DNA of 64,000 nucleotides, taken from Flavobacterium sp. UBA6721. GTDB lineage: Bacteria > Bacteroidota > Bacteroidia > Flavobacteriales > Flavobacteriaceae. The position numbers and the translations under genes were made by a program. The stretch covers positions 58,857-122,856 of the forward strand of contig DKIJ01000011.1 in the NCBI GenBank assembly GCA_002454195.1. The letters run 5' to 3'. A model generated the notes under the pieces. The model did not search any database, was not told where the DNA came from, and worked only from the letters and a program-made list of their open reading frames with translations. The stretch's first letter is position 1. Each line of letters begins with the position of its first letter. Shown here one piece after another: positions 17,123 to 26,465 of the stretch.

Positions 17123-18469
17123 ATGAACTGGGAACAACTTTTATCTTTAAAACGACAAGGCGATACAAGCAAGCGATTACGAATTGAGCAGGATGATACC
17201 CGTTTAGGATTTGAAGTAGATTATGATCGAATTATTTTTTCGGCTGCTTTTAGGAGTTTGCAAGATAAAACGCAGGTAATTCCACTTTCTAAAACCGATT
17301 TTGTGCACACGCGATTGACACATAGTTTGGAGGTTTCGGTAGTGGGGCGTTCATTAGGACGTTTGGTAGGAAAAAAAATTATCGAAAAGTATCCGTATTT
17401 AAAAGAGATTCATGGGTTTCATATGAATGATTTTGGGGCAATTGTGGCTGCAGCTTCGCTAGCACATGATATTGGGAATCCGCCTTTTGGCCATTCAGGA
17501 GAAAAAGCAATTGGTGAATATTTTTCTAAAGGTGCAGGCCAGAAATACAAAGAATATTTAACTCCAAAACAATGGCAGGATTTAATCGATTTTGAAGGTA
17601 ATGCCAATGGCTTTTCGGTGATGACTTCCAGTCGTCCGGGAATTGAAGGTGGTTTGCGTATTTCGTATGCGACTTTAGGTGCTTTTATGAAGTATCCAAA
17701 AGAGAGTTTGCCAAAAAAACCAACTCGAAATATAGCGGATAAAAAATATGGATTCTTTCAGGCTGATAAAGCTTTTTTTCAGGAAGCAGCAAAAGATATG
17801 GGCTTAATCCCAAATAAATCCGGAGAGGATATCGGTTTTGAAAGACATCCGTTGGCTTATTTAGTTGAAGCGGCCGATGATATTTGTTATACCATTATTG
17901 ATTTTGAAGACGGAATCAACTTAGGGCTGGTTTCTGAGGATTTTGCCTTAGAATATTTGATCAAATTGGTGAAAGACAATATTGATACGACCAAATATAA
18001 AACCTTAGTTACTAAAGAAGATCGTATCAGTTATTTGCGAGCTTTAGCAATAAGTAGTTTAATTAATGATGCGGTAAAAGTATTTATCGCCAATGAAGAA
18101 GCAATTTTGCAGGGGAAATTTCCTTTTGCCTTAATGGATAAAAGTAAATACAAAGCACAAATGGATGATATCATCAAAATTAGCATCGATAATATTTACC
18201 AAAGCCGAGAGGTAATTGAAAAGGAATTAGTGGGCTACCAAATTATTCAAACACTGCTTGATAAATTTATTACCGCTTATGATAATAAATTCAATGGTAC
18301 GGATTCTAATTACGACAAATTAATCCTTAAGTTATTACCTGAAAAACACCATTTAGAAAAAGAAAGTTTGTACGACCGTTTATTGCATATCTGTCATTAT
18401 GTTTCTTTGCTTACTGATGGTAATGCTCTGGAAATATATGAAACTATTAATGGTCGAAAAAAACGATAA
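17123..18469 (+). CDS. dgt: dGTP triphosphohydrolase family HD protein
   Basis: The 448-residue protein hydrolyses dNTPs (dGTP in E. coli) to the nucleoside and triphosphate. The HD-domain ligands are visible: RLTHSLEVSVVGRSLGR near residue 60 and LAHDIGNPPFGHSGEKAI near residue 115 (H..HD), with a later acidic ligand in EAADDICYTIIDFEDGI. The N-terminal D(E)xxR(I)IFSAAFRSLQDKTQV segment is typical. Together with nrdBA and dCMP deaminase in this window it contributes to dNTP balance. It ends 4 bases from the convergent DUF3078 gene, with no room for a separate terminator. Confidence 0.92.
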   Translation: MNWEQLLSLKRQGDTSKRLRIEQDDTRLGFEVDYDRIIFSAAFRSLQDKTQVIPLSKTDFVHTRLTHSLEVSVVGRSLGRLVGKKIIEKYPYLKEIHGFHMNDFGAIVAAASLAHDIGNPPFGHSGEKAIGEYFSKGAGQKYKEYLTPKQWQDLIDFEGNANGFSVMTSSRPGIEGGLRISYATLGAFMKYPKESLPKKPTRNIADKKYGFFQADKAFFQEAAKDMGLIPNKSGEDIGFERHPLAYLVEAADDICYTIIDFEDGINLGLVSEDFALEYLIKLVKDNIDTTKYKTLVTKEDRISYLRALAISSLINDAVKVFIANEEAILQGKFPFALMDKSKYKAQMDDIIKISIDNIYQSREVIEKELVGYQIIQTLLDKFITAYDNKFNGTDSNYDKLILKLLPEKHHLEKESLYDRLLHICHYVSLLTDGNALEIYETINGRKKR

Positions 18470-18473
18470 TAGT

Positions 18474-19547
18474 TTAAAAAGCATAGGTAAGTCCAACACC
18501 CAGAACTTGTTTGATTTGGGTTTTTGGACCTTCGGTAACTGTTGCTCCTGCAACTTCTGTTTTGTTTTTAATATCGTCGTCATAAATTATTCGGGCTCCA
18601 ATGTTGGCTCTAATATATTGGTTTACCACTAAATTTAGGGCTAAGTCGCAGTCAACATCAACGTTTCCAAATTTATTGAGATAATCCGAATAAAGACTCA
18701 GACTATTAACAAAGACAACGTTTTTAGAGATTTCTTTTTCGTATTGGTTTGTTAATAATACACCAAGTTCGTTTTTAGCTCTTCTTCCCTCTGTGATTAT
18801 ATTTCCTTCCGAATCATAGATGGCTTTTTCAACCCCAAATGCTCCTTTGTTAGCTAAGGTCTGATCCCAAACAAAAGTCGCTTTATAGGTAAATGGTGAA
18901 AAATATACCACATGACTTTTGGTTTTTGTGCTATACTCGGCTCCAGTTCCTAGAAACATATAGGCTGGGGCAAAAAGTCTAGAAATTGGGTTTTGTTTGT
19001 CTGGGTAACGGTATCCATTGGTAAACTGTGTGTTGAAATTCAATTTAGCCGAATGAAACCAGTTGCTTTCTTTGTCTTTACGATAACCAAAAGTAGAGTT
19101 CAAACGAAAAGCATCATCCGTTTTACGAATTTCAATTCCGTCCTGTTTATTCATACCGTATCGAACACTAAGTTCGTTAACCCATTTAACTAACTTATTT
19201 TCATAGGTTCTGTTAAAGTCTCCTTTTAATAATCCTGATACCGAGTTGGTTCCCCCAGCACTCCAGTTTACAAAGGCAATTTCAGAAATATCAAATCCAA
19301 GTACGCTTTTTTTAGACCAATGAGAAGGAGGTGCTTTGATAATGGTCACAGGAGCTACATAACGGGCTAGTGAGAATTTTAAAGGTTCTGGTTTAGGTTT
19401 TCTATAAAAATTATCGTTTAAAACTGGAAGGATAATTTTTTTGAGTGTATCGTTAGTGCTTTCTTGGGGAGTTTCTTGTGCAACAACAGAAGTAAACGAC
19501 AGGAATAAAGTACCAATTATAAGCAAGAAGTGATGTCGTATTTTCAT
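18474..19547 (-). CDS. DUF3078 family exported protein, probable outer-membrane beta-barrel
   Basis: The ATG at 19547 (MKIRHHFLLIIG) gives 357 residues with a signal peptide that probably ends after SVVAQ. The mature part shows alternating aromatic and polar residues and many short strand-turn units (NFNTQFTNGYRY, AKLNFNTQF, YKATFVWDQ), ends in aromatic F (VGLTYAF), and fits an outer-membrane beta-barrel. DUF3078 is a Bacteroidota family without known function. It lies between dgt (convergent) and dxs (19 bases upstream on the same strand), and may be transcribed with dxs. Confidence 0.8.
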   Translation of the reverse strand: MKIRHHFLLIIGTLFLSFTSVVAQETPQESTNDTLKKIILPVLNDNFYRKPKPEPLKFSLARYVAPVTIIKAPPSHWSKKSVLGFDISEIAFVNWSAGGTNSVSGLLKGDFNRTYENKLVKWVNELSVRYGMNKQDGIEIRKTDDAFRLNSTFGYRKDKESNWFHSAKLNFNTQFTNGYRYPDKQNPISRLFAPAYMFLGTGAEYSTKTKSHVVYFSPFTYKATFVWDQTLANKGAFGVEKAIYDSEGNIITEGRRAKNELGVLLTNQYEKEISKNVVFVNSLSLYSDYLNKFGNVDVDCDLALNLVVNQYIRANIGARIIYDDDIKNKTEVAGATVTEGPKTQIKQVLGVGLTYAF

Positions 19548-19571
19548 TATCAAATTCGAATTTTAGTTTTG

Positions 19572-21365
19572 TTAAATACTTTCTATATAACTTAAAAAAA
19601 CTGATTTTAGTGTTTTTACGTCAATTCCACAATGTTGCTGTAGCTGATTGATACTTCCTTGTTCTATAAAATGGTCAGGAATTCCTAGTGTTTGTACCTT
19701 TGTTAGGTAATTGTTTTTAGCTGCAAATTCTAGAATTTCACTTCCAAACCCACCAATAATTGTGCCATCTTCAATGGTGATGATGTTTTTAAATGTTTTG
19801 AAAATGGAATGCAATGTTTTGTCATCCAATGGTTTTACAAATGCAAAGTCGTAATGTGCCATTTCGCTTGGGTTGTTTATCTCATCTAATGCTTGGATTA
19901 CATTGTTTCCTATCGTTCCATTTGATAAAATGGCGAGTTTAGTTCCTTCTTTCAGGCAATTGGCTTTCCCGATACTAATAGTTTGATAGTTTCCGAAATA
20001 GTTTTCTTTCCAGTTTGTTAGCATTCCTCTTCCTCTTGGGTAGCGAATAGCAATTGGGTGATGTAATTCTAATTGTGTAGTATATAAAATGTTTTGTAAA
20101 GCGATTTCGTTAAGGGGAGCGTAAATTATTAGATTAGGGATGCAACGTAAATATGCAATATCAAATACGCCATGATGAGTTGCTCCATCTTCTCCAACTA
20201 ATCCTGCTCTGTCCAGACAAAAAATTACAGGAAGGTGTTGTAAAGCCACATCGTGAATGACTTGATCATACGCTCTTTGTAAAAAAGTGGAGTAGATATT
20301 GCAATATACAGTTAAACCTTGTGTAGCCATACCAGCGGCTAAAGTTACTGCGTGTTGCTCGGCAATTCCTACGTCAAAAGCTCTTTCAGGGATGGCGTCC
20401 ATCATGAATTTTAGCGAACTTCCAGTAGGCATTGCGGGAGTGATGCCCACAATTTTTTGGTTTTTTTGCGCTAAATCTAATAGGGTTAACCCAAAAACAT
20501 CCTGATATTTTGGAGGAAGATTTTCTTCTTGTTTCGGAATAATTTCCCCAGTGATTGGATCAAATTTTCCTGGCGCATGGTATTGCACCTGATTTTCTTC
20601 AGCCTGTTGTAATCCTTTTCCCTTTGTGGTAATTACATGAAGAAATTTAGGTCCTTTTACTTTTTGTAATCGCTTTAATTCTTTTATAACGGCAAAAATA
20701 TCATTGCCATCAATAGGTCCTGAATAATTAAAATTCAGGGATTTAATCATATTGTTTTGCTTCGGGTTTTTGCCTTCTTTTACCGCAGTCAGGTATTTTT
20801 TTAGCGCTCCCACGCTTGGGTCAATCCCGATGGCGTTATCATTAAGGATAACTAATAAATTAGCATTGGTTACTCCGGCATGATTTAATCCTTCAAATGC
20901 CATCCCTGATGCAATAGAAGCATCCCCAATTACTGCAATATGCTGTTTGTTGAAATCACCATTTAAATTGGATGCAATTGCCATTCCCAAAGCAGCCGAA
21001 ATAGAAGTAGAAGAGTGGCCTACGCCAAAAGCATCGTATTCGCTTTCGCTTCTTTTGGGGAAACCAGAAATTCCATTTAATTGTCGGTTGGTGTGAAAAA
21101 TATCTTTTCTACCGGTTAAGATTTTATGTCCATAGGCCTGATGTCCTACGTCCCAAATTAATACATCATCGGGAGTCTTGAATACATAATGCAAAGCAAT
21201 GGTCAATTCGATTACACCTAAACTGGCACCTAAATGGCCTTCTTTAACCGAAACAATATCAATAATAAAGTCGCGTAATTCCTGCGCTAGCTGTGGAAGT
21301 TGGGCTTCGTCAAGTAAGCGTAAATCAGACGGGTTGTTTATGTTTGAAAGTAAATTTTTCAGCAT
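19572..21365 (-). CDS. dxs: 1-deoxy-D-xylulose-5-phosphate synthase
   Basis: The 597-residue thiamine-diphosphate enzyme condenses pyruvate and glyceraldehyde-3-phosphate, first step of the non-mevalonate isoprenoid route and a precursor for the thiazole ring of thiamine made by the thi operon further along. The TPP motif GDASIASGMAFEGLNHAG...NDN, GHQAYGHKILTGR, the catalytic-Glu segment DVGIAEQHAVTLAAGMA and the C-terminal FAFVKPLDDK domain are all present. The predicted -7 box (21370-21377) leaves only four bases before the ATG, suggesting a leaderless mRNA. Confidence 0.95.
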   Translation of the reverse strand: MLKNLLSNINNPSDLRLLDEAQLPQLAQELRDFIIDIVSVKEGHLGASLGVIELTIALHYVFKTPDDVLIWDVGHQAYGHKILTGRKDIFHTNRQLNGISGFPKRSESEYDAFGVGHSSTSISAALGMAIASNLNGDFNKQHIAVIGDASIASGMAFEGLNHAGVTNANLLVILNDNAIGIDPSVGALKKYLTAVKEGKNPKQNNMIKSLNFNYSGPIDGNDIFAVIKELKRLQKVKGPKFLHVITTKGKGLQQAEENQVQYHAPGKFDPITGEIIPKQEENLPPKYQDVFGLTLLDLAQKNQKIVGITPAMPTGSSLKFMMDAIPERAFDVGIAEQHAVTLAAGMATQGLTVYCNIYSTFLQRAYDQVIHDVALQHLPVIFCLDRAGLVGEDGATHHGVFDIAYLRCIPNLIIYAPLNEIALQNILYTTQLELHHPIAIRYPRGRGMLTNWKENYFGNYQTISIGKANCLKEGTKLAILSNGTIGNNVIQALDEINNPSEMAHYDFAFVKPLDDKTLHSIFKTFKNIITIEDGTIIGGFGSEILEFAAKNNYLTKVQTLGIPDHFIEQGSINQLQQHCGIDVKTLKSVFLSYIESI

Positions 21366-21369
21366 AGTG

Positions 21370-21377
21370 CAAATGTA
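21370..21377 (-). promoter_or_regulatory. Predicted -7 box of dxs, leaderless arrangement
   Basis: TACATTTG on the minus strand is followed by CACT and the ATG at 21365, so transcription would begin at or within a base or two of the start codon. Confidence 0.5.
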
Positions 21378-21391
21378 CGAATTGAATACAG

Positions 21392-21399
21392 TATTTTTG
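21392..21399 (+). promoter_or_regulatory. Predicted -7 box of tadA, leaderless arrangement
   Basis: TATTTTTG on the plus strand is followed by TTAC and the ATG at 21404, the mirror image of the dxs arrangement 15 bases away. Confidence 0.5.
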
Positions 21400-21403
21400 T
21401 TAC

Positions 21404-21847
21404 ATGGAAAATATTTTCACCGACGAGTATTTTATGAAAAAGGCTTTGCAGGAAGCAGAAATGGCTTTTGAACAAGGCGAAATCCCTGTTGGAGCAGTTG
21501 TTGTTATTAATAACACGGTTATTGCCCGCAGTCATAATCTAACCGAAATGCTCAATGATGTTACCGCTCATGCCGAAATGCAGTCCATAACAGCAGCGGC
21601 TAATTACTTAGGCGGAAAATACCTGAAAGATTGTACGCTTTATGTTACTTTGGAACCTTGCCAGATGTGTGCTGGTGCTTTGTATTGGAGCCAAATTTCA
21701 AAAGTGGTTTTTGGAGCCAGGGACGAACAACGCGGATTTATGGCAATGGGAACTAAACTACATCCTAAAACCACTGTTGTTTCCGGAGTAATGGCCAATG
21801 AGGCAGCTGAACTGATGAAGCGGTTTTTTGCTACTAGAAGAAAATAA
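21404..21847 (+). CDS. tadA: tRNA-specific adenosine deaminase / nucleoside deaminase
   Basis: The 147-residue deaminase has the zinc motif THAEMQSI-like AHAEMQSI (His ligand, catalytic Glu) and TLEPCQMCAGALYWSQI (two Cys ligands). The N-terminal DEYFMKKALQEAEMAFEQGEIPVGAVVV matches TadA, which converts the wobble adenosine 34 of tRNA-Arg(ACG) to inosine. Guanine deaminases are close relatives, so the substrate is inferred. It is divergent from dxs and ends 4 bases from the convergent GT39 gene. Confidence 0.85.
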   Translation: MENIFTDEYFMKKALQEAEMAFEQGEIPVGAVVVINNTVIARSHNLTEMLNDVTAHAEMQSITAAANYLGGKYLKDCTLYVTLEPCQMCAGALYWSQISKVVFGARDEQRGFMAMGTKLHPKTTVVSGVMANEAAELMKRFFATRRK

Positions 21848-21851
21848 GTAG

Positions 21852-23369
21852 TTAATTTTTGTAGCCTTCCATCAAATACACAAGCATATTTCTCACGGAT
21901 TTACCTCCTCGAAATTGCTTAATAATTATTGGAGGATTGATTTTTTCGAAGTCGTATTTGTAAATTTCGTTTGGGTCGCTGTAATTATTTGAAACGGTAA
22001 TGTAATAAGCATCATCTCCTTTTTTGATTGAATCTCGATATTGATTTAGCCAATGGTAAGTATGAATGTCTTCTAGTTTTCCGATAGCTAAAAAATTCAA
22101 ATGTAAAGGTTGAGCAATATAATTGTCGATATGAGCTGCAGGAAACCATTTGTTATTAATGATAAACTCGGTTTTGGATTTTCCATCTGATTTATTTTTC
22201 TGAATAATTTTAGCGACTTCGTGTTTGAAAAAATCCCAATCATACATATCCAATGTAACATCGCCTTTTCCTAATTTGGCTTCGGTCTTATTTCCTAAAG
22301 TTCCAGGATAAAAGTTTAAAGCCAAAATTCCAATTAGGCTCACTATCAGGATGAGGTAATTAGCATAATAGACTGATTTATTTAGAAGGTAATTGGTTTT
22401 TATGTCGGATAGATAACATGATGAAAGTATAAGTAAAGCGGTGTATCCTGGTCCTGACCAATGTGGTAAAGTATCCCGAAACAATGAAACAAATAATAGA
22501 ATTCCAATTAAAGGCAGACTAATTAGGAGTAAAAGTCGTGTGTGATTAATTGAAATATTGATTTTATTTTTCCAGCAAGTAATCAAAGTAATAATTAGTA
22601 AGTAATAATTGACGGGATTATTGTAAGCCACTCCGCCAAAAAGTTCTCTAATAAAACTATTTGGATTAATCCCTTGATTAATTGTTACCCGATTACTATG
22701 AAAAGTATAGGTGATAAATTCGTTTTCAATATTCCAAAATAGTATTGGAGAAATAATCAATAGCGATAATAATACAGAGAGGTATAAATAGGCGTTTAAA
22801 AGTAGTTTTCGATTATATAGAAGGACATAGAGACCAAATCCAATCCATAAAAAAATCCCATGAATTTTGCTCATAACACACAGACCAACACTCAATCCAA
22901 ATAAAAGTAAGTTTTGATTACGTTTAGATTGGCTTTCTTCATCAGTGATTAAATGGGTTAAAAAGTATAAACTTAGAATCCAAAAGAATAATTGAGGAGC
23001 ATCTGGCATAATAAATACTCCTGAAATAATACTTGTGTAAATTGATGAAGTATATAATAATGCCGTAATGTATCCCGTTTTTTCGTCCTTGATTTTTTTG
23101 CCAATTAGAAACATTAAATAAGTATTGGCAGCAGCCAAAATAACGGAACCTAAACGAACAAAAAACCCATTCGTGAAAGTTAGGTTTAAAGTCGTTAACC
23201 GAATTAATATCGCCACCAAAGGAGGATGGTCAAAATAATTCCATTGTAAATGCTGAGCATAGCTTAGATAATATACTTCGTCGTTTCCTAGACCAATTGA
23301 AAAAGCTATGATACATCTAACAATTGAGGCAAGTATAATGAGGGTTGTTATTTTATTTTTAAAGAGCAT
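21852..23369 (-). CDS. GT39/ArnT-like membrane glycosyltransferase
   Basis: The 505-residue protein has about ten to twelve hydrophobic segments and the GT39-type first periplasmic loop GNDEVYYLSYAQHLQWNYFDHPPL, where the acidic pair is the expected catalytic/metal site. The C-terminal 120 residues form a soluble periplasmic domain. Family members transfer sugars from polyprenyl-phosphate donors to lipid A, glycans or proteins on the periplasmic face. It is the third gene of a tight cluster with GtrA-like and PAP2 proteins (gaps of 2 and 0 bases), which fits a polyprenyl-linked sugar modification unit. The acceptor is unknown. Confidence 0.82.
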   Translation of the reverse strand: MLFKNKITTLIILASIVRCIIAFSIGLGNDEVYYLSYAQHLQWNYFDHPPLVAILIRLTTLNLTFTNGFFVRLGSVILAAANTYLMFLIGKKIKDEKTGYITALLYTSSIYTSIISGVFIMPDAPQLFFWILSLYFLTHLITDEESQSKRNQNLLLFGLSVGLCVMSKIHGIFLWIGFGLYVLLYNRKLLLNAYLYLSVLLSLLIISPILFWNIENEFITYTFHSNRVTINQGINPNSFIRELFGGVAYNNPVNYYLLIITLITCWKNKINISINHTRLLLLISLPLIGILLFVSLFRDTLPHWSGPGYTALLILSSCYLSDIKTNYLLNKSVYYANYLILIVSLIGILALNFYPGTLGNKTEAKLGKGDVTLDMYDWDFFKHEVAKIIQKNKSDGKSKTEFIINNKWFPAAHIDNYIAQPLHLNFLAIGKLEDIHTYHWLNQYRDSIKKGDDAYYITVSNNYSDPNEIYKYDFEKINPPIIIKQFRGGKSVRNMLVYLMEGYKN

Positions 23370-23371
23370 GC

Positions 23372-23749
23372 TTAACTTTTGAATGTATAAAAGCTATTCG
23401 CTCCAAAATTCCAAACGAATACAAGGACTGTAACGATGATTTTGCAAACATAAAAATTAATTTTTGTCTTCTTTTGGAGTGAATACAAAAAGCCGGTATT
23501 GATACTGAATCCTATGATGGCGATAATTAAAAAACTTAAAAATTGAAACCCAATTTCTTCATTATGATTGTCGAAAGTAAAATATTTGTTTAGAAAATAG
23601 TTATTGGTAACTCCAAACAGAAATCCAAAACCATTGGCTAGGTATTTATTGAGTTTTAATTTTTCTTTGCAAATCCATGTGATTCCAAAGTCAATGATAA
23701 GGCCTGAAAAGCCTACTAATCCAAATTTAAAAAACTTTAAAATATCCAT
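23372..23749 (-). CDS. GtrA family membrane protein
   Basis: The 125-residue protein has four hydrophobic helices and the GtrA pattern FFKFGLVGFSGLIIDFGITW at the start, then ANGFGFLFGVTNNYFLNKYFTF. GtrA-like proteins are thought to flip polyprenyl-phosphate-linked sugars across the inner membrane. Directly following PAP2 and preceding a GT39 enzyme, it could supply the lipid-linked sugar used by the latter. This role is inferred from family and neighbours. Confidence 0.88.
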   Translation of the reverse strand: MDILKFFKFGLVGFSGLIIDFGITWICKEKLKLNKYLANGFGFLFGVTNNYFLNKYFTFDNHNEEIGFQFLSFLIIAIIGFSINTGFLYSLQKKTKINFYVCKIIVTVLVFVWNFGANSFYTFKS

Positions 23750-24454
23750 TTAATGTTGGCTTAATCCAGGATTTGAAAATTCGTGAGTGTTGTATTCTGG
23801 GAAGTATATTTTTCTTTTAATGAAAGTATTTTCGGTTATTTGATTAAACCATATTGAGGATAATGATCCGAAAGCAACCCCGATTAAGGCACCTGCAAAA
23901 ACATCCATCAAAAAGTGGTGACCCAAGTAAATTCTGGAATACCCTACTAAGATGCTAAGTAAAGTCATAGTGATACAAATGTATTTTCTTTTGCAATAAT
24001 TGGATATAACAGTTGCAAAAGCAAAAAATGAAGCGGTATGGCCGGATGGAAAACTATTTTGACCTATTCGACTTGAAGCAAAAGTATCAAGGTAATACTG
24101 AAAATGATGTAATTCGAAATATACTTTTGGTCTTGGGGCTACAATTATGTTTTTAATGAATTGTGCAAAAATCCCTGAACTAATGTACGAAAGTAAGATA
24201 ATGAGACCCAGTGCTCTGTGATCTTTGAAAAAGACTATAAAAACCAGGGAAAAAACAATAACAAACCATCCATCTCCCAAAAAAGTTAGACATTCAAAAA
24301 TGTAATTTAAGAATTTAGTATGAAACTGATTCAACCATATGAAACCATCTGCTTTAGTGAAGCAGCTTAGCAATACAATTACCACTGTCAGCAACGCAAA
24401 ATTAAGCGAATAGAAGAATTTGTTTTCTGCAATTGATTTAATAATCGAACTCAT
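23750..24454 (-). CDS. PAP2 family phosphatase
   Basis: The 234-residue membrane enzyme has all three PAP2 motifs: KNIIVAPRPK (KxxxxxxRP), SFPSGHTA (PSGH) and SRIYLGHHFLMD (SRxxxxxHxxxD), in a six-helix topology. It may dephosphorylate undecaprenyl pyrophosphate or lipid phosphates. The stop codon abuts the GtrA start, so it opens the PAP2-GtrA-GT39 operon; recycling of a polyprenyl carrier by PAP2 is a plausible link. It lies about 150 bases past the rng terminator on the same strand. Confidence 0.9.
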   Translation of the reverse strand: MSSIIKSIAENKFFYSLNFALLTVVIVLLSCFTKADGFIWLNQFHTKFLNYIFECLTFLGDGWFVIVFSLVFIVFFKDHRALGLIILLSYISSGIFAQFIKNIIVAPRPKVYFELHHFQYYLDTFASSRIGQNSFPSGHTASFFAFATVISNYCKRKYICITMTLLSILVGYSRIYLGHHFLMDVFAGALIGVAFGSLSSIWFNQITENTFIKRKIYFPEYNTHEFSNPGLSQH

Positions 24455-24605
24455 TTTACAAAAATTAAATTTTTGTAAATCTACAATTCAGGTGTTTGTT
24501 TGGTGTAAAGCCAGTTTTGTGAAAATACAATTAAAAGGTTATTGTTTAATTAGTTGCTAGTGTTTATTGTTAAGATTAGGTTTGTTTTGTGTAAAAGTAG
24601 GATAC

Positions 24606-24642
24606 AAAAAAACCGCTAATCTTTCGAAAAGCGGTTTTTTGT
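24606..24642 (-). terminator. Rho-independent terminator of rng
   Basis: On the minus strand AAACCGCT, a 12-base loop and AGCGGTTT are followed by a T-run immediately after the rng stop codon. Confidence 0.9.
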
Positions 24643-26190
24643 TTATTCTTCTGTAATAGCATTTCCTTTATTGTCAAAGAAATGATATTCTAAATACGTG
24701 TAAGCGTCACGTGGTATAATTTTCACCCATTTTTTATGTTCAAAAAACCATTTTGAACGTAATGATGGAAAACCTTTGCTGAGGTAAGCAGCCACAAAGG
24801 GATGTACATTAAGTACTACTTTTTTGTGGGTTTTTAAAATTCTTTCCAGATCAGCATTGATTTTGTCAATGATTAGAATTGGTGCTTCAATTTCACCATT
24901 TTCTTTATTTGGATCTTCTTCTCTGGTTTTAATGTTTCTTTCTGGTCTTACTCTTTGTCTGGTAATTTGGACTAGACCAAATTTACTAGGAGGTAAGATT
25001 TTGTGTTTGGCTTTATCGTCGCTCATTTCTTCTCTCAAGAAGTCGAATAAGACTTTGCGGTTTTCGGGATTTGACATATCGATAAAATCCACTACAATGA
25101 TACCGCCCATATCGCGTAAACGCAATTGTCTAGCTATTTCAGCTGCGGCAATCATATTGACTTCCATGGCAGTATCTTCTTGATTAGAAGCTTTGTTTGA
25201 ACGGTTTCCGCTGTTTACGTCAATAACGTGTAAAGCTTCGGTATGTTCAATAATTAAATAAGCTCCTTTACTCATGGAAACTGTTTTTCCAAAAGAAGTT
25301 TTGATTTGTCTCTCTATATTAAATTTCTCGAAAATAGGCGTGTCGTTTGATTGATAAAACTTCACAATAGATTGTTTGGACGGTGCAATTTCTTGCAGAT
25401 AATCCTTGGTTTGATAGTACAACTCTTCATCATCTATTTGAATACTAGTAAAAGTATCGTTAAAAACATCTCTAAGTATAGAAGAGGCTCTGTTGAGTTC
25501 TCCTAATACTTTTGAGGGATGATGAGCAGTTGGTAATTTCTTACACATTGCAGTCCATCTGCTTAGCAGGTTCTGCAAATCTTTTTCTAATTCGGCTGTG
25601 TTTTTGCCTTCGGCTACTGTGCGAACAATAACACCAAATCCTTTAGGTTTGATAGATTGTACCAGTTTTTTTAATCGGTCTTTTTCTTTCTTATCTTCTA
25701 TTTTTTGAGAAATAGAAACTCGGTCAGAAAAAGGAACCAGAACAATATAACGTCCAGCAAGAGAAAGCTCAGCGCTAATTCTTGGACCTTTAGTTGATAT
25801 TGGTTCTTTAACCACTTGTACTAAGATAGATTGATTGGCATTGATCACATCAGTAATCGTTCCGTCTTTGTCTATCTCTTTTTCAAACTGAAAGTTTTTT
25901 AGGGAGAAATCTTTTATTTTACCTGCGCTTACAAGTTTTATGAATTTCAGTTGGGAAGTTAGATTAGGACCTAGGTCGTGATAATGTAAAAAGGCATCTT
26001 TTTCGAAGCCTACATTTACAAAAGCAGCATTGAGTCCGGCAACAGGTTTTCTGATTTTGGCAATAAAAATATCACCTACCTGAAAGTTGCTTGTTTCTTC
26101 TTCTTTGTGTAATTCAATTAGTTTTCCATCTTTTAATAAGGCAAAATCTACTGAATCAGAACTAGATCGAATGATTAATTCTTTATTCAC
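24643..26190 (-). CDS. rng: Ribonuclease E/G family endoribonuclease
   Basis: The 515-residue protein has RNase G length. It has an S1 domain near residues 38-120, then the RNase E/G catalytic core with acidic metal ligands in LHVIDVNSG and VVDFIDMSN, and the block RDMGGIIVVDFIDM. It lacks the long disordered degradosome scaffold of E. coli RNase E. In the cell it processes rRNA and mRNA 5' monophosphorylated ends. It lies downstream of HU and a tiny basic ribosomal-type protein on the same strand, with a 260-base repeat-filled gap between. Confidence 0.92.
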   Translation of the reverse strand: MNKELIIRSSSDSVDFALLKDGKLIELHKEEETSNFQVGDIFIAKIRKPVAGLNAAFVNVGFEKDAFLHYHDLGPNLTSQLKFIKLVSAGKIKDFSLKNFQFEKEIDKDGTITDVINANQSILVQVVKEPISTKGPRISAELSLAGRYIVLVPFSDRVSISQKIEDKKEKDRLKKLVQSIKPKGFGVIVRTVAEGKNTAELEKDLQNLLSRWTAMCKKLPTAHHPSKVLGELNRASSILRDVFNDTFTSIQIDDEELYYQTKDYLQEIAPSKQSIVKFYQSNDTPIFEKFNIERQIKTSFGKTVSMSKGAYLIIEHTEALHVIDVNSGNRSNKASNQEDTAMEVNMIAAAEIARQLRLRDMGGIIVVDFIDMSNPENRKVLFDFLREEMSDDKAKHKILPPSKFGLVQITRQRVRPERNIKTREEDPNKENGEIEAPILIIDKINADLERILKTHKKVVLNVHPFVAAYLSKGFPSLRSKWFFEHKKWVKIIPRDAYTYLEYHFFDNKGNAITEE

Positions 26191-26223
26191 GTTGTAAATT
26201 TTTATCTGTTTTTTAGAAAATAG

Positions 26224-26429
26224 AACATAGAGAGAAGAGTAAAGACTTTGAAAGTCTAAAGTCTAAAATCTAAGATCTAAAATCTTATTTACAGATGGAT
26301 TAAACAATATTTTGAACAGGTATTAACCCGGAGGAATTCAGTTTACAGTATTTAGAAAGTAGACGGCAGTTATGCTGCAATCTGAATTCTAAAATCTGAA
26401 TTCTGAAATCCAAATTTCAATGAACGTTT
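26224..26429. repeat. Low-complexity spacer of TCTAAAATC/TCTGAATTC repeats
   Basis: The gap between rng and the basic small gene holds short degenerate tandem units: AAAGTCTAAAGTCTAAAATC, TAAGATCTAAAATC, and later CTGAATTCTAAAATCTGAAT and TTCTGAAATC. I see no open frame, tRNA or terminator in it. Spacers of this kind recur in flavobacterial genomes. Confidence 0.6.
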
Positions 26430-26431
26430 AA

Positions 26432-26465
26432 AAAGAAAAAAGTAGTTAAAAACTACTTTTTCTTT
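26432..26465 (-). terminator. Terminator overlapping the stop of the 30-residue basic gene
   Basis: On the minus strand AAAAAGTAGT, a TTTTA loop and ACTACTTTTTT form a hairpin with a T-run. The left arm includes the TAG stop codon (26453-26455) of the small gene, so termination follows translation end with no spacer. Confidence 0.75.
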
